From Rhizophlyctis rosea (taxonomy: Eukaryota > Chytridiomycota > Chytridiomycetes > Rhizophlyctidales > Rhizophlyctidaceae): a DNA stretch of 64,000 nucleotides. Location of the stretch: contig JADGJC010000223.1 in the NCBI GenBank assembly GCA_027596075.1, forward strand, positions 1 through 64,000, written 5' to 3'. The notes under the pieces were generated by a model. The model saw only the letters and a program-made list of their open reading frames with translations, was not told the DNA's origin and did not search any database. Shown piece by piece: positions 34,064-45,959 of this stretch. A program made the position numbers and the translations under genes. Positions within the stretch are counted from its first letter, which is position 1, and each line of letters starts with the position of its first letter.

Positions 34064-35289
34064 ATGACATCACCATCAATAGACCAGCAACCCGCTGCTG
34101 ACGGTCCTGACGTTGCCTTTGTCGTCGGTCCTCACACTTTTACTGCTCATAGGTGAATATCCTACTCTTACCTCTTCTTCCTGTCCCATTTGGTGTGAAT
34201 ATATATGTCTAGGTCACCCGCGGGTGTTTGTGGAGCTTGAAACTGTAGCAGCCTGGGCAAGGGATATGGGGAGCGCAGGGTGTGGGTGTTGGACGAGGGA
34301 GGGAGGATCGAGGCTTTGGCAAACGAGGAGGCACCTGGTCTATTTCACCTTCTGCAATTGGGCGGGGTGGTGCGTCATACTCCCAAAACCTCAACAGGGT
34401 TCAAAGGATACGGTTGGAAAGTGGATGGAAGGAGCTATCGGTGGGTGGACACGGTGGTCCTTAATGTTGGTGGATGGAAAGGTTGGCTGCTGAGAGTTTC
34501 GGCGGTCTGGTGGAAGAACTCGACTATGCTGAAGGGGAAGGAGATTTACGAGAAGAGGATGCTCTATCACATACTCTGCAATGTGGCGAGGTGTCGCAAC
34601 ATCTTCCACCTTCAACATCTAACTCCAAAATCCCACTTCACAGCCGCCTCCTCGCAAGCCGCTCCATGTACTTCCTCCAACTCATCCACCAATCCCCCAC
34701 ACCCCCATCCCCAACCCACCCGCTAACCCTCCACCTCCCCCCCTTCATCACCTCCCCCGCCTTCGAATCCGTCCTCTCCTACCTCTACACCCTAAAATAC
34801 ACCCCACCAACACCAACAACAACACCCACGCCCCCACCACAACCGAAAAAAGAAGAAAAAACCCTCCTCTACGCCGTGTCGTCACCGACGATTCCGTACA
34901 CTACGCCCTCCCTGTTGGTGGAGTTGTATAGATTAGCGATGGAATATCAGTTGGAGGAGTTGAAAGTCGCGGTGGCGAAGGATATGGTTGGGCGGTTGAA
35001 TCGGGGGAGTGTGTGGGAGTTTCGGAGGAAGGCGGAGGAGTGTGGTGTGGGGATGGTGTTGAGTATGTCGGATGCGTTTATCAAGAGGAATGGGTTGGTG
35101 GAGGGGGATGAGGGGGTTGGTGGTGGGGGTGGGGTTGGGAGTGTGGGTGGGGATGGGGGGGCGGTAAACGGCGGAGGGGTGGGGAATGGGGCGGGTGGGG
35201 GGACGGGACCGCAGGGGAGGGTGGTCAAGGAGTTGAGACCGGTCAAGAGGATTGCGAGGAGGTTTGCGGCGGATGGGAGTGAGTTGTAG
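34064..35289 (+). CDS. BTB/POZ-domain protein
   Basis: The 3' exon is secure: the frame from about 34474 to 35289 contains IPLHSRLLASRSMYFLQL and FESVLSYLYTLKYT, the two halves of a BTB/POZ fold, then SLLVELYRLAMEYQLEELK, the helices after it, and a Gly-rich then basic C terminus. An upstream exon is likely: ATG 34064 opens DVAFVVGPHTFTAHR, which is itself a BTB-type beginning, and ends at a GTGAAT donor at 34153. The middle (34215-34480) is open in more than one frame (for example RVWVLDEGGRIEALANEEAPG), so the joins are not settled; two BTB repeats are possible. BTB proteins dimerise and often recruit cullin-3. The last exon shows an extreme C-to-G switch. Confidence 0.65.
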
Positions 35290-37755
35290 TTTGGATGTTT
35301 GGGAATAGGGTTGCGCTGGGCGTTAATGATGTTACATAAGGGCGAAACGGTATGGTAGATCATAAATTTTGCTATTAGTCGTAGGAAAATGATATCTTTC
35401 ATTGTTGTATATTTGTGCTTCGCTGGACGAATGATGGAGGGGAATTTTTTTTTTGTTTTATATTGCAATTTGTTTGTTTGCTTTGTGCCGATACGTTCGA
35501 TGGACTCGAGGAAAGCATTTTATTTCCTAGACGGATGAGCCTTGTTTTCTTCGCTCTTTGCGGGTTTGTGATTGCAGATCTTAGGATGGTGGCAGATGGT
35601 TGGTTTCAATAATCGAATTGTACAGTACGCTTCCCAATGTCAGGTATTCCCGACCTCTTTGGGTCGCATGCATCGATGTCTTTTCTTTGGAGATTGTTAT
35701 TTTTTGCCGGTTCCGTACTGTGATGAGCTATTTTGAGATTGGGGCGCAGCGCTGACACATTGGAGAAAGAAGCAGTCCCCAACGGAGTGCCTCACAGATA
35801 ATTCATCAATCACTCACTGTGATGTCAAGTACCGTCTCCTTCTTCCCTTTTTGTGAACTTCTGAGCTGCGGATCATCCGATTCGTTGGCGCCGTCCGATG
35901 ATGCTGGGCTTACTGAGTTTGCATCAACTGCTTGAGCTGAAGGAAGGACAAGAGGACAGTCTGAGAATGGAATCATATCACGGGTACAGTTCCAATTATC
36001 CTGGGTCTTCGTAAAAGCTTTTTTCCCTTGTTTGTTTGCTCTTGGGGGGCACATTGGATTGCTACTATCTTGGGATTGATAGAATGATAGGTTTCACCTG
36101 CATCCATACTAGTGCACTAGCCGCACTATAACACCTATGGATGGGTATCGGTTGCCGTTCAGGCAGCGTGAAATGCTAACCCCTCCACGAGAATTTCGAC
36201 CGTACTTTTTGCTTTATCGGTTTACCCTCGAGTCGCAAGACTCAATGTCTCCGGCGGGGAAGGTGGAGATTGATGCCTGTCGATTGTACATATGGTTTTC
36301 TTGACACCATGACTAGCTTCAAAGGACGATTCTTCATATGATTGTGGGACATGTGGAGATAATGGTGAGTCGATCAAGACAAGGTATACTGTCGCTTGGA
36401 ACTTTGATCAACGTCACGGTGCAGAGTGTGCGGTGTCACTGGCATCACCAAGTGCCGGTGCAGATGCGCACCCCTGTCTTCCCGTACTCTTCTGACTTTC
36501 TTTTCATCTCTATAATTTTTACTACTTTTTAGTCATTTCCAGAGTTTCCAGTCTTTCAGTCTCGGTGACGTTTTATGGTTTTCCACAATGTCATACAGCA
36601 TGCTTTCTACAGCCTCCTATGAGTCTATGAGTAAAGTGAGTAAGGATTCGGTCATGGGACTTGAACTGTCCGTTGGCCATTGCTATAGTATCGAAATGTG
36701 ATTGAACATCCCGTCAATGGTCATCTTTACTATGTTGTGAGTATACTAAGCGCGCAACACATCCAATTGAGATCTGGCATTCCGCGCACTGCTCAATCCT
36801 ACGCACATGATGGGCGAGCGGTTTTTTTTGTTCCAGCTCCACATCGATCTAGCATCATGTTGTGACAACAAACTGCCTAATTCAAGCTCTTTCTGGTCAT
36901 TCCATTGCCACGTGAGATCAAAATAAGCTAAAATAGGTATAATATGATTGCAGCCCATGTGAATTACTCCACAGGTTCTGTAGTGAGTCGTCTCGAAGCT
37001 AATGGCATTTTGTTTTCCTCAATTTCTTTGCTTCCCCAGACTGCATCCCTCACAGCATTGGACCCCCCAGTTTCAAAAAGCTTGAAAGGACTGTCACGGA
37101 TGGTCAGCAGGTGGCTATCATCTTACCACAAAAGCGAGCAGTGCCCTGTTCTGGATTCTAATGTTATGCAAGAGAGGAGTACATGTAACACTTCAATGGA
37201 TCCTCCTCTCTGGGCGAAAAGCAAAATTGCAGGTCAAATCTATCGTCAATGAAGTACGCAATGCGAATGTAATTTTTTTGTTCAAACTGTGGGTCTGGTG
37301 CATCTCAAGCTATCTCAAAGGTCAGTCAAGTGTCGAGTCCCATGATCAAGACCAAAGTCATGAAGAGAAAGGCAAGGCGCCGACAAGCTATGTCCTTTCT
37401 GAGCGATGCATCACCAAGAAGGACAGCAATGCATGGTCACTTAACTTGGTCGATTCCCCGTCAAACAACGGTCGGCGGCATTCATGTAACACTCAAAATC
37501 TGATGACGTGTCTTGCTTTCATGACAAGCGACCAGTGCCCGTCAAATAAGAATCGGCTTCAGACATAGCATACGCAAGTTCGAATAGTCCTGGTCTTGCA
37601 TTTGCAATAATCACCGCAAGAAGATATGAATTCACCAACCGCCAAATGACAAGGCCACCCCTTGTCCTCAAGTCGTACTACTGAAACCAATGCACCCATC
37701 ATCATCCCTTTTTTATCATTACACGCATTGTGACTAGACTGAAGATGCGGATTGG
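35290..37755. other. gene-poor stretch
   Basis: About 2.5 kb with no recognisable gene. The first 150 bases are the 3' region of the BTB gene. An open frame at 37161-37568 (plus, 135 codons) is unsupported by motifs or splice partners. Confidence 0.45.
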
Positions 37756-39464
37756 ATGGCTTGTACAGTGACTGAACTGCATGCTGTTCGCGATAGGAAG
37801 CTGGATATTGAACGTCGCCTGCAACATTTGTTTCATCAGCAACAAGCCCTTTCAAGGGAGCTGAAGGAACTTGTTGTGAAAGAACAGATGTTGTCTGAGC
37901 AACTCGAGAAAAGGGGATACTCTCCCCAAGGAGAGAAGGATGGAACAGCTCATGTGGTGGAATTCGAAGAAGTTTTAGACGGGCATTATTCGAATGACCC
38001 CAGCCGAAAGCGCGTGCGGAGCGCAAGTGAACCTTCCGCTTATACTACCCTTATAACGAATCACAAGACGAATGTAGCACTCGAGACAATTATATCTTGG
38101 ATAATTCTTGGCGAGTCGGAATCCCCACACTGGTGGACGGATCCAGACTATCAGGGCATTCTGAAAAGAGATCCAACAGTCAATAAATGTGATACCGAGC
38201 TAGAAAGCAGAAAGTGAGTGGACATCACTTCAATCGGTCATTTGTGCACAAGCTGACTGAGCAATCATCCATATCACATCCTGGACACTCAGAAAAGGCA
38301 TTGAATCGCATTATCATGTCAGCCTTAAGTCCAGTGACCCTGCGGAATCCTTGCAGCTTTTGTACGTGTTATTTTGGGAAAAACGCTCATGGCTGAGCAC
38401 CCCCCGGACGAGGTGGACGGATACCGCTTTCAAAGGGAAAGCTTTCCAAAGAATATTCAAAAAAGTGATGTCGCATCCGACCCCAGAGAAAGCGAATCGC
38501 ACGTACAAGCCAATCATTTGCGCGGAGTGCGAGTATGACTCCAAGGTGGGTCAACGCGACGCAAAATCGATGCTTCTGTGAATGAGATGATTTAGCGGCA
38601 AAATCACAGAAAGAGTCTTTTTCCTTTTTTCGGGACGCACGTTCCTTTCGAACTCATTTGGAAAATGTGCATCACGTTCCACGAAGCGGCCTCGGTGATT
38701 GGTCGCAAGGGGCAACGAGAGGCCTATTTGACAATGAGATGTGTGATTCCGACGAAGTTGAGAGCGAAGATGATCTCAAATGCAAGAGTGAATTTCCAAA
38801 ACCTGGCAAAATGACTTCAAGTGGCACCAGTCACCGCAACCGGCGTCAGGTGAAGGATACATTATCAGTCTCCACTCGGATACCAAGTCATATTAATACA
38901 GAAAATACAGGTCGAGCGCGACATAGTCAGCCACCTCCGAAAGCTTCGCATCGACTCGGGCAACAACAAGGAGGGGCGAATCAAAAGCGAGGATTCGCCC
39001 TCGGAGTCGGATGATTCTGAGATACAGCCGGAACGCAATGAGGAGGTACGCACTCATGATCAGCACAGGCAACGGTCAACCGCTGTAACTAACATCGATT
39101 TTCATTTCAGAGTGATGAGCATTCGGTGGAAGAATCAGTGTCATCGAGGGAGGTATATCCCATTGACCAAGTTAGCGTGGAGGAGGTATACCGCCGATCT
39201 ACCGATGAGGAGGTATGCACTCATGACTTACATATATCATGGTCCACGCTCGGTATATAACAATCAAAATTCTTTCAGAGCGACCAGTCTTCGGAAGAAG
39301 AATCGGTGTCAAGAAGGAAGGCACGAAGTCACAGGGGCACAGAACGGCAAATTCGGCACGTAAATGCAGCTATGCCGGAAGATCATCGCTCATTTCCTGA
39401 CGTATTGTCAATGGTGGGCAAGGTGAAGTCGTGGAGATCGTGCAGGAAGCAATCTCGTCCTTGA
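37756..39464 (+). CDS. coiled-coil protein with a CCHH (BED-like) finger; new-looking
   Basis: Six exons (37756-38213, 38293-38545, 38610-38849, 38902-39045, 39111-39212, 39279-39464) joined by introns of 79, 64, 52, 65 and 66 bases give 460 residues with consistent phases. Residues about 8-55 form a charged coiled coil (ERRLQHLFHQQQ, LKELVVKEQMLSEQLEKR), followed by a basic patch RKRVR. Exon 2 carries a conserved-looking region (LLYVLFWEKRSW) and ends in ICAECEYDSK. Exon 3 continues with FRTHLENVHH, making a C-x2-C..H-x4-H pattern like a BED or C2H2 finger split by an intron. The last part is acidic with repeated EES-type segments, exons 5 and 6 being a tandem duplication, then a basic tail. 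DNA or chromatin binding is an inference; I recognise no named family. Confidence 0.68.
39037..39325 (+). repeat. tandem duplication of a donor-intron-exon unit
   Basis: Two units, 39037-39158 and 39204-39325, share the same order: GAGGAGGTAYGCACTCATGA (exon end and donor), an intron of about 65 bases with little similarity, a TTTCAG acceptor, then an exon opening AGYGA with GAAGAATCRGTGTC further in. Both encode acidic SD..EESVS segments. The intron was copied together with the exon, keeping the frame. Confidence 0.75.
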
Positions 39465-40171
39465 CGACGCGCTTCCAGCGACTTATGCCAGCTGTATGAG
39501 ATCATTTCGAGGACCCTGTGAGGTCGGTTGGCGAGTTGGCGGGGATGAGATATGTGCTTGTCATATGTAGCTGCGCTAATAGCGCCCACGTTGCTTATGG
39601 GCGTCTGTGTATCTTTGTACATGTTAACAAATTTTGAATGTGACCAAGGATCGGCGATCACTTATACCGTATGAAGTGTAATGGCTTGGTCAGGTTCATT
39701 ATTAGTTTGAACAAAATGGAAAAAGGAAGGACAAATCAAACATCTACGGTCGTGGTGGATGTTCATTATAGCACTTCAAGGCAGCACTTTGAGGCCAATG
39801 TTTGGCGACAATCTCAAGAGCACCTTGAAAGAGTGATAATGACAGTATCTCACGGGCTGACTGTGTATCAATGCGGCAACGATGGTGTGAAATATGCGAC
39901 TTCGGTCCAAAAACGTTGAGCTTGTACCAACCGAACTGCTAAAGCAAAGGAAGAAGTCATACACTTTATGAGAGGAGCAAACGCACATTTGGTCAAAAAT
40001 AGCAAAAAACCCATCTTTTACGTATTACACATCTCTATATTCAACAAAAACACTATGTACAACGTTTCCCACTAATGTAAGTGTGTGATGTTTACAGTTT
40101 AGTAAGCCGACGTGACTATAGTTTGGCAGGCGCCCGGCACCCTTGTCTATTTGTCAGTTATGCTTGAATAT
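39465..40171. other. intergenic between convergent genes
   Basis: No gene recognised; the region contains the 3' ends of the coiled-coil gene (plus) and of the LRR gene (minus). Confidence 0.45.
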
Positions 40172-41032
40172 CTATGATAGGTGATCTACAGGGTTCCCGG
40201 CTAAGTTGACATTCATCTGCGTCTGGTTGAAGCAGTTAGGTCCGAATGAATCAGCAGCGACGTTGCTGATGGTGTTATTGGACAAGTCAATGTAGTATGG
40301 CCAGGCGCGGTTGTTTGGAATGACACCGCAGAACGTATTGGCGTTGATCGACATTAGGAGGTTGTTGGCAAGTCCGATCCTGCCGTTATAGTAATCACTA
40401 TAGAACCCTTGGAAGGCGCCGTCCTCAATGAAGGAGATGTTCAGCCCTTCCATGCCGAATGATTGACAGCATGCGCCGTAGCCGTAGGCAATTTTGGTGC
40501 AGTTGGGTTCGGTGGGGCTGTAGATGACGATTCCTTGGACGGAGTTGCGGTATGTGCCGAGGAGGACGCTGGTGTCGCGGCGACAGAAACCAATGATGCC
40601 GGTGTTGGTGGTGTGTTTGGTTGCGTATGTGGAGGAGCAGAGGGAGGGGAAGGTTTCACAGGCGCCGAGGCCGGTGAGAGGGGTGTCGATGTTTGTTACG
40701 GCTGATGTGGGGGCGTTGGTGGTGGAGGTGGTGGTGGAGGGAGTGGTGGTGGTGACGGCACTGGTGGTGGTGATGACAGGGGTTGCTGAGGTGGTTGTGG
40801 AACGAATTGTCGTGGTGGTGGTTGTTCTTGTGGTAGGAAGGGCGGTTGACGTCGCAGGGCAAGTGGCGATGAGAGAGACTACGGTTTGAGTTCTGGTTCG
40901 CGTAGAGTATCGAGTCTCGGTTTCGGTTTCGGTTCTTGTGATGTACCGCGTGACGGTGGTTGTCTTCTCGGCATCACCGAAGCTGGCCAAGATGCTTACA
41001 GCCGCGATCAACCCAAGGGAGAATGGACGCAT
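40172..41032 (-). CDS. secreted Thr-rich protein with leucine-rich-repeat-like C terminus
   Basis: A single-exon frame of 286 residues. Residues 1-21 are a signal peptide (LGLIAAVSILASFGDA). They are followed by a TRTETETETRYSTRTRT segment and a long Thr/Ser stretch (about 60-115) like the O-glycosylated stalks of fungal wall proteins. A cysteine-bearing domain follows (LGACETFPSLCSS, CRRDTS, ACCQSFGMEG). From about residue 200 the sequence reads as LRR-like steps: LNISFIEDGAF, IGLANNLLMSINANTF, YYIDLSNNTISNVAADSF, MNVNLAGNPVDHL. No GPI signal or membrane helix is visible at the C terminus. A cell-surface or wall role is inferred. The Thr stretch is a simple repeat in DNA, so frames on the other strand look long by chance. 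Confidence 0.8.
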   Translation of the reverse strand: MRPFSLGLIAAVSILASFGDAEKTTTVTRYITRTETETETRYSTRTRTQTVVSLIATCPATSTALPTTRTTTTTTIRSTTTSATPVITTTSAVTTTTPSTTTSTTNAPTSAVTNIDTPLTGLGACETFPSLCSSTYATKHTTNTGIIGFCRRDTSVLLGTYRNSVQGIVIYSPTEPNCTKIAYGYGACCQSFGMEGLNISFIEDGAFQGFYSDYYNGRIGLANNLLMSINANTFCGVIPNNRAWPYYIDLSNNTISNVAADSFGPNCFNQTQMNVNLAGNPVDHLS

Positions 41033-42780
41033 GATTGAGAGTATGGCGGGGAAAAGTTGCTAAAGGTCTTCTGTGTGGAGGGAGTCCTTCTTTTATAGTT
41101 TTCATGTTCCATGGGTTTTTGGGGTTGGACAATTCTTTTACGCGTCAAGCCTCTCGCGATCTGTCATCCCTCTCCTTTTGTGCGACAAGAACTTTCCTTC
41201 CTCGAAGGAAACGATTCAGCCTTCAGGCCTCCGCACCCTCCATCCGCCCTTGTGCTGCAAAACTCAAGACGTGCTCCGCATATGGAGTGCGGCTTGGACG
41301 TTTCCTGTTTTACGGTTAGAGCCAGAAACAGCAATTGCATCGGGGCATGGGGGAAGGCAAGAAATGCCCCGCCGCGCTTACGTAAGCGGCCGAACAAGCC
41401 AAACGAAAAAAAAAGTCCGCCAGATGCAATTCGAGAGACATCGAGCATGCAGTCTCAATAACCCGCCCGAAGCGGATCTGTTCCATCAGTGAACACCCTC
41501 GGTACATGCTAGCCAGAAACTGATTCCCACAATATAGTGGTGCCAGGCGTGTGACGACATCTGGTGAGATGGGGATAGAAGTCTGAGAGTGGAAGCACCG
41601 ATGTGGCATTGGATTGTGAAGGACATCATGAATTTGATATCACAAAGATTGACACTTAGACAGTCGTTTTGTAGTTGCCTAGTATCTTTCATTTTGTGCA
41701 TAGCCGACCATTCTATCTGCGAATTCTTGCGGTTTACACTGTTAGGCAAGTTAGTTGACATCCATCTCATGCCTATTTCAAGCAACGAAAAAGGGAATTC
41801 GGCGCTGTACAGTTAGCTTTCTGTCTGGGCGTTTTGCGCTTGAAGATCAACGCATCATGGCGGGTGCAGTAAGGTGCAGAGGATCAGGTTGGGAAAGGTG
41901 TACTGACTTTTAATCATGTGAACAGTGCTCGTTGCCAACTAGTACGAAATTGGATTTTTAGTTTATGATGTGATGAAGGCGATATGCAAAGGTTATGGCA
42001 TCCAATTAGCCGTCCTCACTGAGGACGAATTGGACTAGACCATTCTCAGTGTTCATCAGAGCGGTCATCAGGATATCATTTTTCCATTGGCAGGTGCGCG
42101 ACATGACCACTTTGCGGCCTCTGAAATGTCCAATGGAAAGCAAAAAGAGAAATACCCTGCAAAACAGTGAATTCAGTTGTGGCATCGTATTCGCCACCGC
42201 TAGCATGTAGAAGCGCCAATGCCGCTATGCAGTTGATCGCTTAAGGACAATCCCGCTCGTATCATAATTTTTTCAGCCACTAGATTATCATTGTTATGGG
42301 GAATCCGAAGTATGATGAAAAAGGAAAGGAAACTTTCATGGAGAGGGATTTCGGCAACACCAGTGATGGCTGGACTTCGCAGTCAAGGTGTCCCAGCATG
42401 GACTTCATAGACTCTTGAGCGTCGGAGCTGGAGAGGATGGGCCACCAGACGGTAAGAACTTGAACTTCCAATACATTTGCCTTTCTTCATTGGATCTACT
42501 TCTCATGATACATCAGGGCATCAGTTGGACCTAGTGCGGCTGCATATGTTACATCATATGCTAGATGCCTGCATAGGTCGAGGATGATGGTGCTCTGTCG
42601 ATTTTTTTCTCTGTTTTCCACTACTGGCATCCTCAGCACTTCTTCATTCTTCGGTGCCTTTTTGGAAGTATTGCGCTGATGTGGATGGGTGATTGTGGAT
42701 TCGGTGCCGTTTTCCGAATTCATAAATGAAGCAGGGAGGTCCAGGCCGTAGTGCCTGGTAGCGATGATGATTTATCGCTG
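41033..42780. other. gene-poor stretch
   Basis: Upstream of the LRR gene there are several overlapping open frames (41035-41492) on both strands, none with a recognisable motif. Nothing further is supported up to 42.78 kb. Confidence 0.4.
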
Positions 42781-43400
42781 AACGGTGACGGGCGACTACG
42801 CACAAAGCCTCCGAAAAGACTGTGGCGACTTCTGCCCATCGCAAGCGAAGGGGGAAACTCATTCATCCTCAACAGCTGCATCCAAAGTTTCGCTGTATGA
42901 AGGTGGGTCGATGATAGAGTTTGCACGGCATATGAGATGCCTTTCTACATTGATCGATCATCGGGGTATGTCCCGGCACAGACGTTCGGTTGAAGTGTTC
43001 ACATGGAGCCGATAGCTGAGATATATGTTCAAAGAAAAAAGTTTGATTTCAGGGCCTCTGATGGACATGATGTGAGAGACGAATCAAGACATCTCCTTGT
43101 TTGGTGATATTGAATACTGGAATGAAATATTGCGTTGCGGTCAATGATACGGCGTTCGTGATGAATGAAAGGCCCACTGAGCATCGGGCATGCATCCAAG
43201 GATGCCATGATTTTAATGAAGTCAGTCGAACAACCTTGGTGTCCAAATTTTATCTGAGGTTGGTGGAACCTTAAGAAGTCCCACACAATTTCCGGCGATC
43301 AGGTTTGTCGCCATGTCGCAGAAGTTAGCCTATCGGCTGTTGCCTTTTTTCGCATTTGTATCTCTTAATTCCAATCGTCTTTTCAAGGTGCAATGCCATC
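42781..43400 (+). pseudogene. copy A of a diverged duplicated gene segment
   Basis: Three blocks match copy B at 46261-46790 in the same order. At 42807-42902 the frame ASEKTVATSAHRKRRG..LIHPQQLHP parallels ASGKEKDGADQ..RYRRREAIHPWYLP. Near 43060 a shared DGHDVRDE frame follows. At about 43308-43360 VAMSQKLAYRLLPFF parallels VAISQHLAIELATFF. In copy A the frame after DGHDVRDE hits stops quickly and there is extra DNA between blocks two and three, so this copy is probably broken. Function unknown. Confidence 0.45.
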
Positions 43401-44019
43401 TTCAGCATAATTGTGAACCTGGGGGGTCGTAAACTACGATGTACTTAGTCACTTGATGGCTTGGGCATGTTTCATGTAGGCTATCAGTTTTTTTGCAGTG
43501 AAAAGAAGAGTGGAGCGTCACCACATTATGATTACACGAGTCAGTGAGCGTTTTGCCACCGGCAAGTGCTACCGCAATTACTAGCATGAGACTCAAGTGG
43601 ATCATGGACGAAGAAGTTGATGATTGCAGGAGCGGATGAATTTCGTCGTTGGGGTGCCGGTGGGTGAGATGAGATCGGGAGTGTGGGGTTGACAACCCAG
43701 ACACTGGCAGGGTGACAGTTGGTCAAAGGATTTGTCGTCATAGCTTGACCGGAGGGTAGTACTACTACGACTGTACGAGCTATGATTCATTATGTTATCA
43801 AGTGAATCAAATTCGGCGGCAGATATCCAAAGATTTGCTAAGAACTGGCATAATTTACCGTCACTCCCCAGGTTTTTTCGGTCTCTCACTCTTGGCATGC
43901 CCTGCTATCTTGGATGACAGTCAGCGAACGTTCCGTTGATGCGCACTAATGTGGATTGTAGGATTGTGAATTTGGAAACACTGCGGATTTGAAAATGAAG
44001 CACAGCAGAGCCTGGCTGC

Positions 44020-44588
44020 GTGGAATGGCCGCTGTTGGATGAACGGGACATGGGGGAATTGGAGCGGTCAAAAAGGGGTGAGGTGTCAGCAACTTTCTCG
44101 CAACTGTATTGGTCAGATCTAATCATGAGGGATTCGCGTTGGGTTGCTTTAAGCGCCGTAGATGTCCGATCGGGGCAGGGGCACCGTCATAGTTTCCTTG
44201 ACGACGGTCATGTTGGAGCAAAATATGTGAAGCATGAGTGAGTATATCGCATCCCGTTCACACAGTCAAATTGCACATGCTGATTCCTTATTGTGGCTCT
44301 CCTGAAACTTTTTTTCGAATTCAGCGCATTTGATCGTCACAAGCTTGATTTTGATTCAGAGGAACAAGGATGCAATCTGCGGTGATGGAGTTGAAGCGGC
44401 ATCTACCATATGTGTCTGTAGTCATGCCTCTCGACTGCTTTTTGACGCCATATGATGACCGGACTGCGATATCACTTTTGACTCAACCGTGCAGCATCGA
44501 TGATCTGATTGTTATGGAATCCGTTATTGCACTGGTTAGGGATGTAATACAGTCGGAAGGGAACATAAAGCTTCGATCGATAATGTGA
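44020..44588 (+). CDS. candidate exons of an unrecognised gene
   Basis: The frame 44020-44237 (LLDERDMGELERSKRGE, SAVDVRSGQGHRHSF) ends at a GTGAGT donor at 44238. A TTCAG acceptor at 44324 continues in the correct phase as AFDRHKLDFDSEEQGCNL. A further open segment ends at a stop at 44588 (MPLDCFLTPYDDRT, VIALVRDVIQSEG), but its join is unsettled. The segment lies between copies A and B and may belong to the same locus as copy A. I do not recognise the protein. Confidence 0.35.
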
Positions 44589-45959
44589 AGCTTCATCAGC
44601 GTGCTCTCCTCGTATGATGAAGAGAGTTTCAGGATTGAGGTGTTGCCGTGAGAAGATGCTTATTGTAAGTGATTGACAGTGGCAAATGCTGCCGTCAGAG
44701 AATACTGGCTCGTTGACGTTGGGAATCTAGGGGGCGATAAATCAGCTGGTGGGAAAAAAAAGCATCGCTGTAGATAATAAATTCAGATGTACTCGGACTG
44801 TAATTGCACAGTCTCTGTGTTATCATTGAAATGCGCCATTTCTGCATTCTCGCGTCGAGTCTCTACTCAGACGTCCGCTGGTATCGACGTTGCTCTGACA
44901 CCTGCTTTTGTCTTTCTGAGACCATTCGTATGAAATTTCGCTACAGCATTACTGGTGAAAAAGAACAAGCCAGTGAGAGGCTTTCAAAATGGGCAGCGCT
45001 GAATGGAAATTGGCCCGGCCGTTGATGCTGTCCCAAGTGAACTTTTCTATTGTTGGTGATTTCGCGGCTCGGAGGATTCGTGAATGATAGGAAGCAAACT
45101 GGTGGTTGGTCCGTCATACAGCGGTCGGTCAGCAGTTGATGATTTCAGCGAGGACTGGGTTGGAGGCTTGGAGCCAGTTTCAAGGCGCCTGGGAGTGTTC
45201 ACCAATGTGGAAGGATTGGCGTTTGGTAGCTTGTAACGAATGTGCGAATGAGAAGTGATGCACAAAAGGACGCTCCTAACACTGCCAGGGAATGCAGGTG
45301 CTTCGCCGTTGGTGAAGTTCCAAATGCGCCATGAGATGCTACATCGCTCCGATTCATGTGGGAGCTCGACGCCTTATGTGTATCCCTTGAGATTCAAGCG
45401 AGGTCGATAAAAATATATATACATCCCCTTCGAAAACAGACAACAGCGTCTTAGTATATTGTTTAATGGAAGTAAATTTGGTGACGGAAGATTCGTAGCC
45501 ATTATGTTTGTGCAGTCAGAGAACGATTTCAGCATAAGTCGTGCCTCCAAGGGCGCGTTGCTTTTTTTATTGTCTTTTTGAGGTGGTTTCTTCTTCTTTT
45601 GGAGGCCGGTAGCAATTCAGATTGCGTTGAGCTGATTTCGCGTTTGGTTCATGGAGGTGAGTGACTTAGGAGTGGGATGGAATATGGTCACTGGGAAGAA
45701 GGATATGTACACTTGACCTAATTTTCATGCTGTCGGCCATGCTTCTGCCGATGGCTCAATCCGCGGAACTGGCATCATTTATTTTGGCAACCGGGCCGTT
45801 AGATTTACACTGGGCCAGTCCGTTCGTTGATTCAAGATGTCTTGCATTGTAGGAATGAGCAATCCCGGTTGAGTGATGCGTTATAGTATGTAGATGATAG
45901 ATGTGTCTGCAAGTTTCGCTCATCCTAGCCAATTGGGTCTGTTGCAAAAAACGTCTCTC

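Noticed and set aside
34947..35468. 173-codon minus-strand frame over the BTB gene
   Set aside because: Antisense shadow of a G-rich exon; the product is mostly Pro/Thr.
40441..40889. Plus-strand Val/Gly-rich frames and a His-rich minus-strand frame
   Set aside because: Shadows of the Thr-codon simple repeat in the LRR protein gene.
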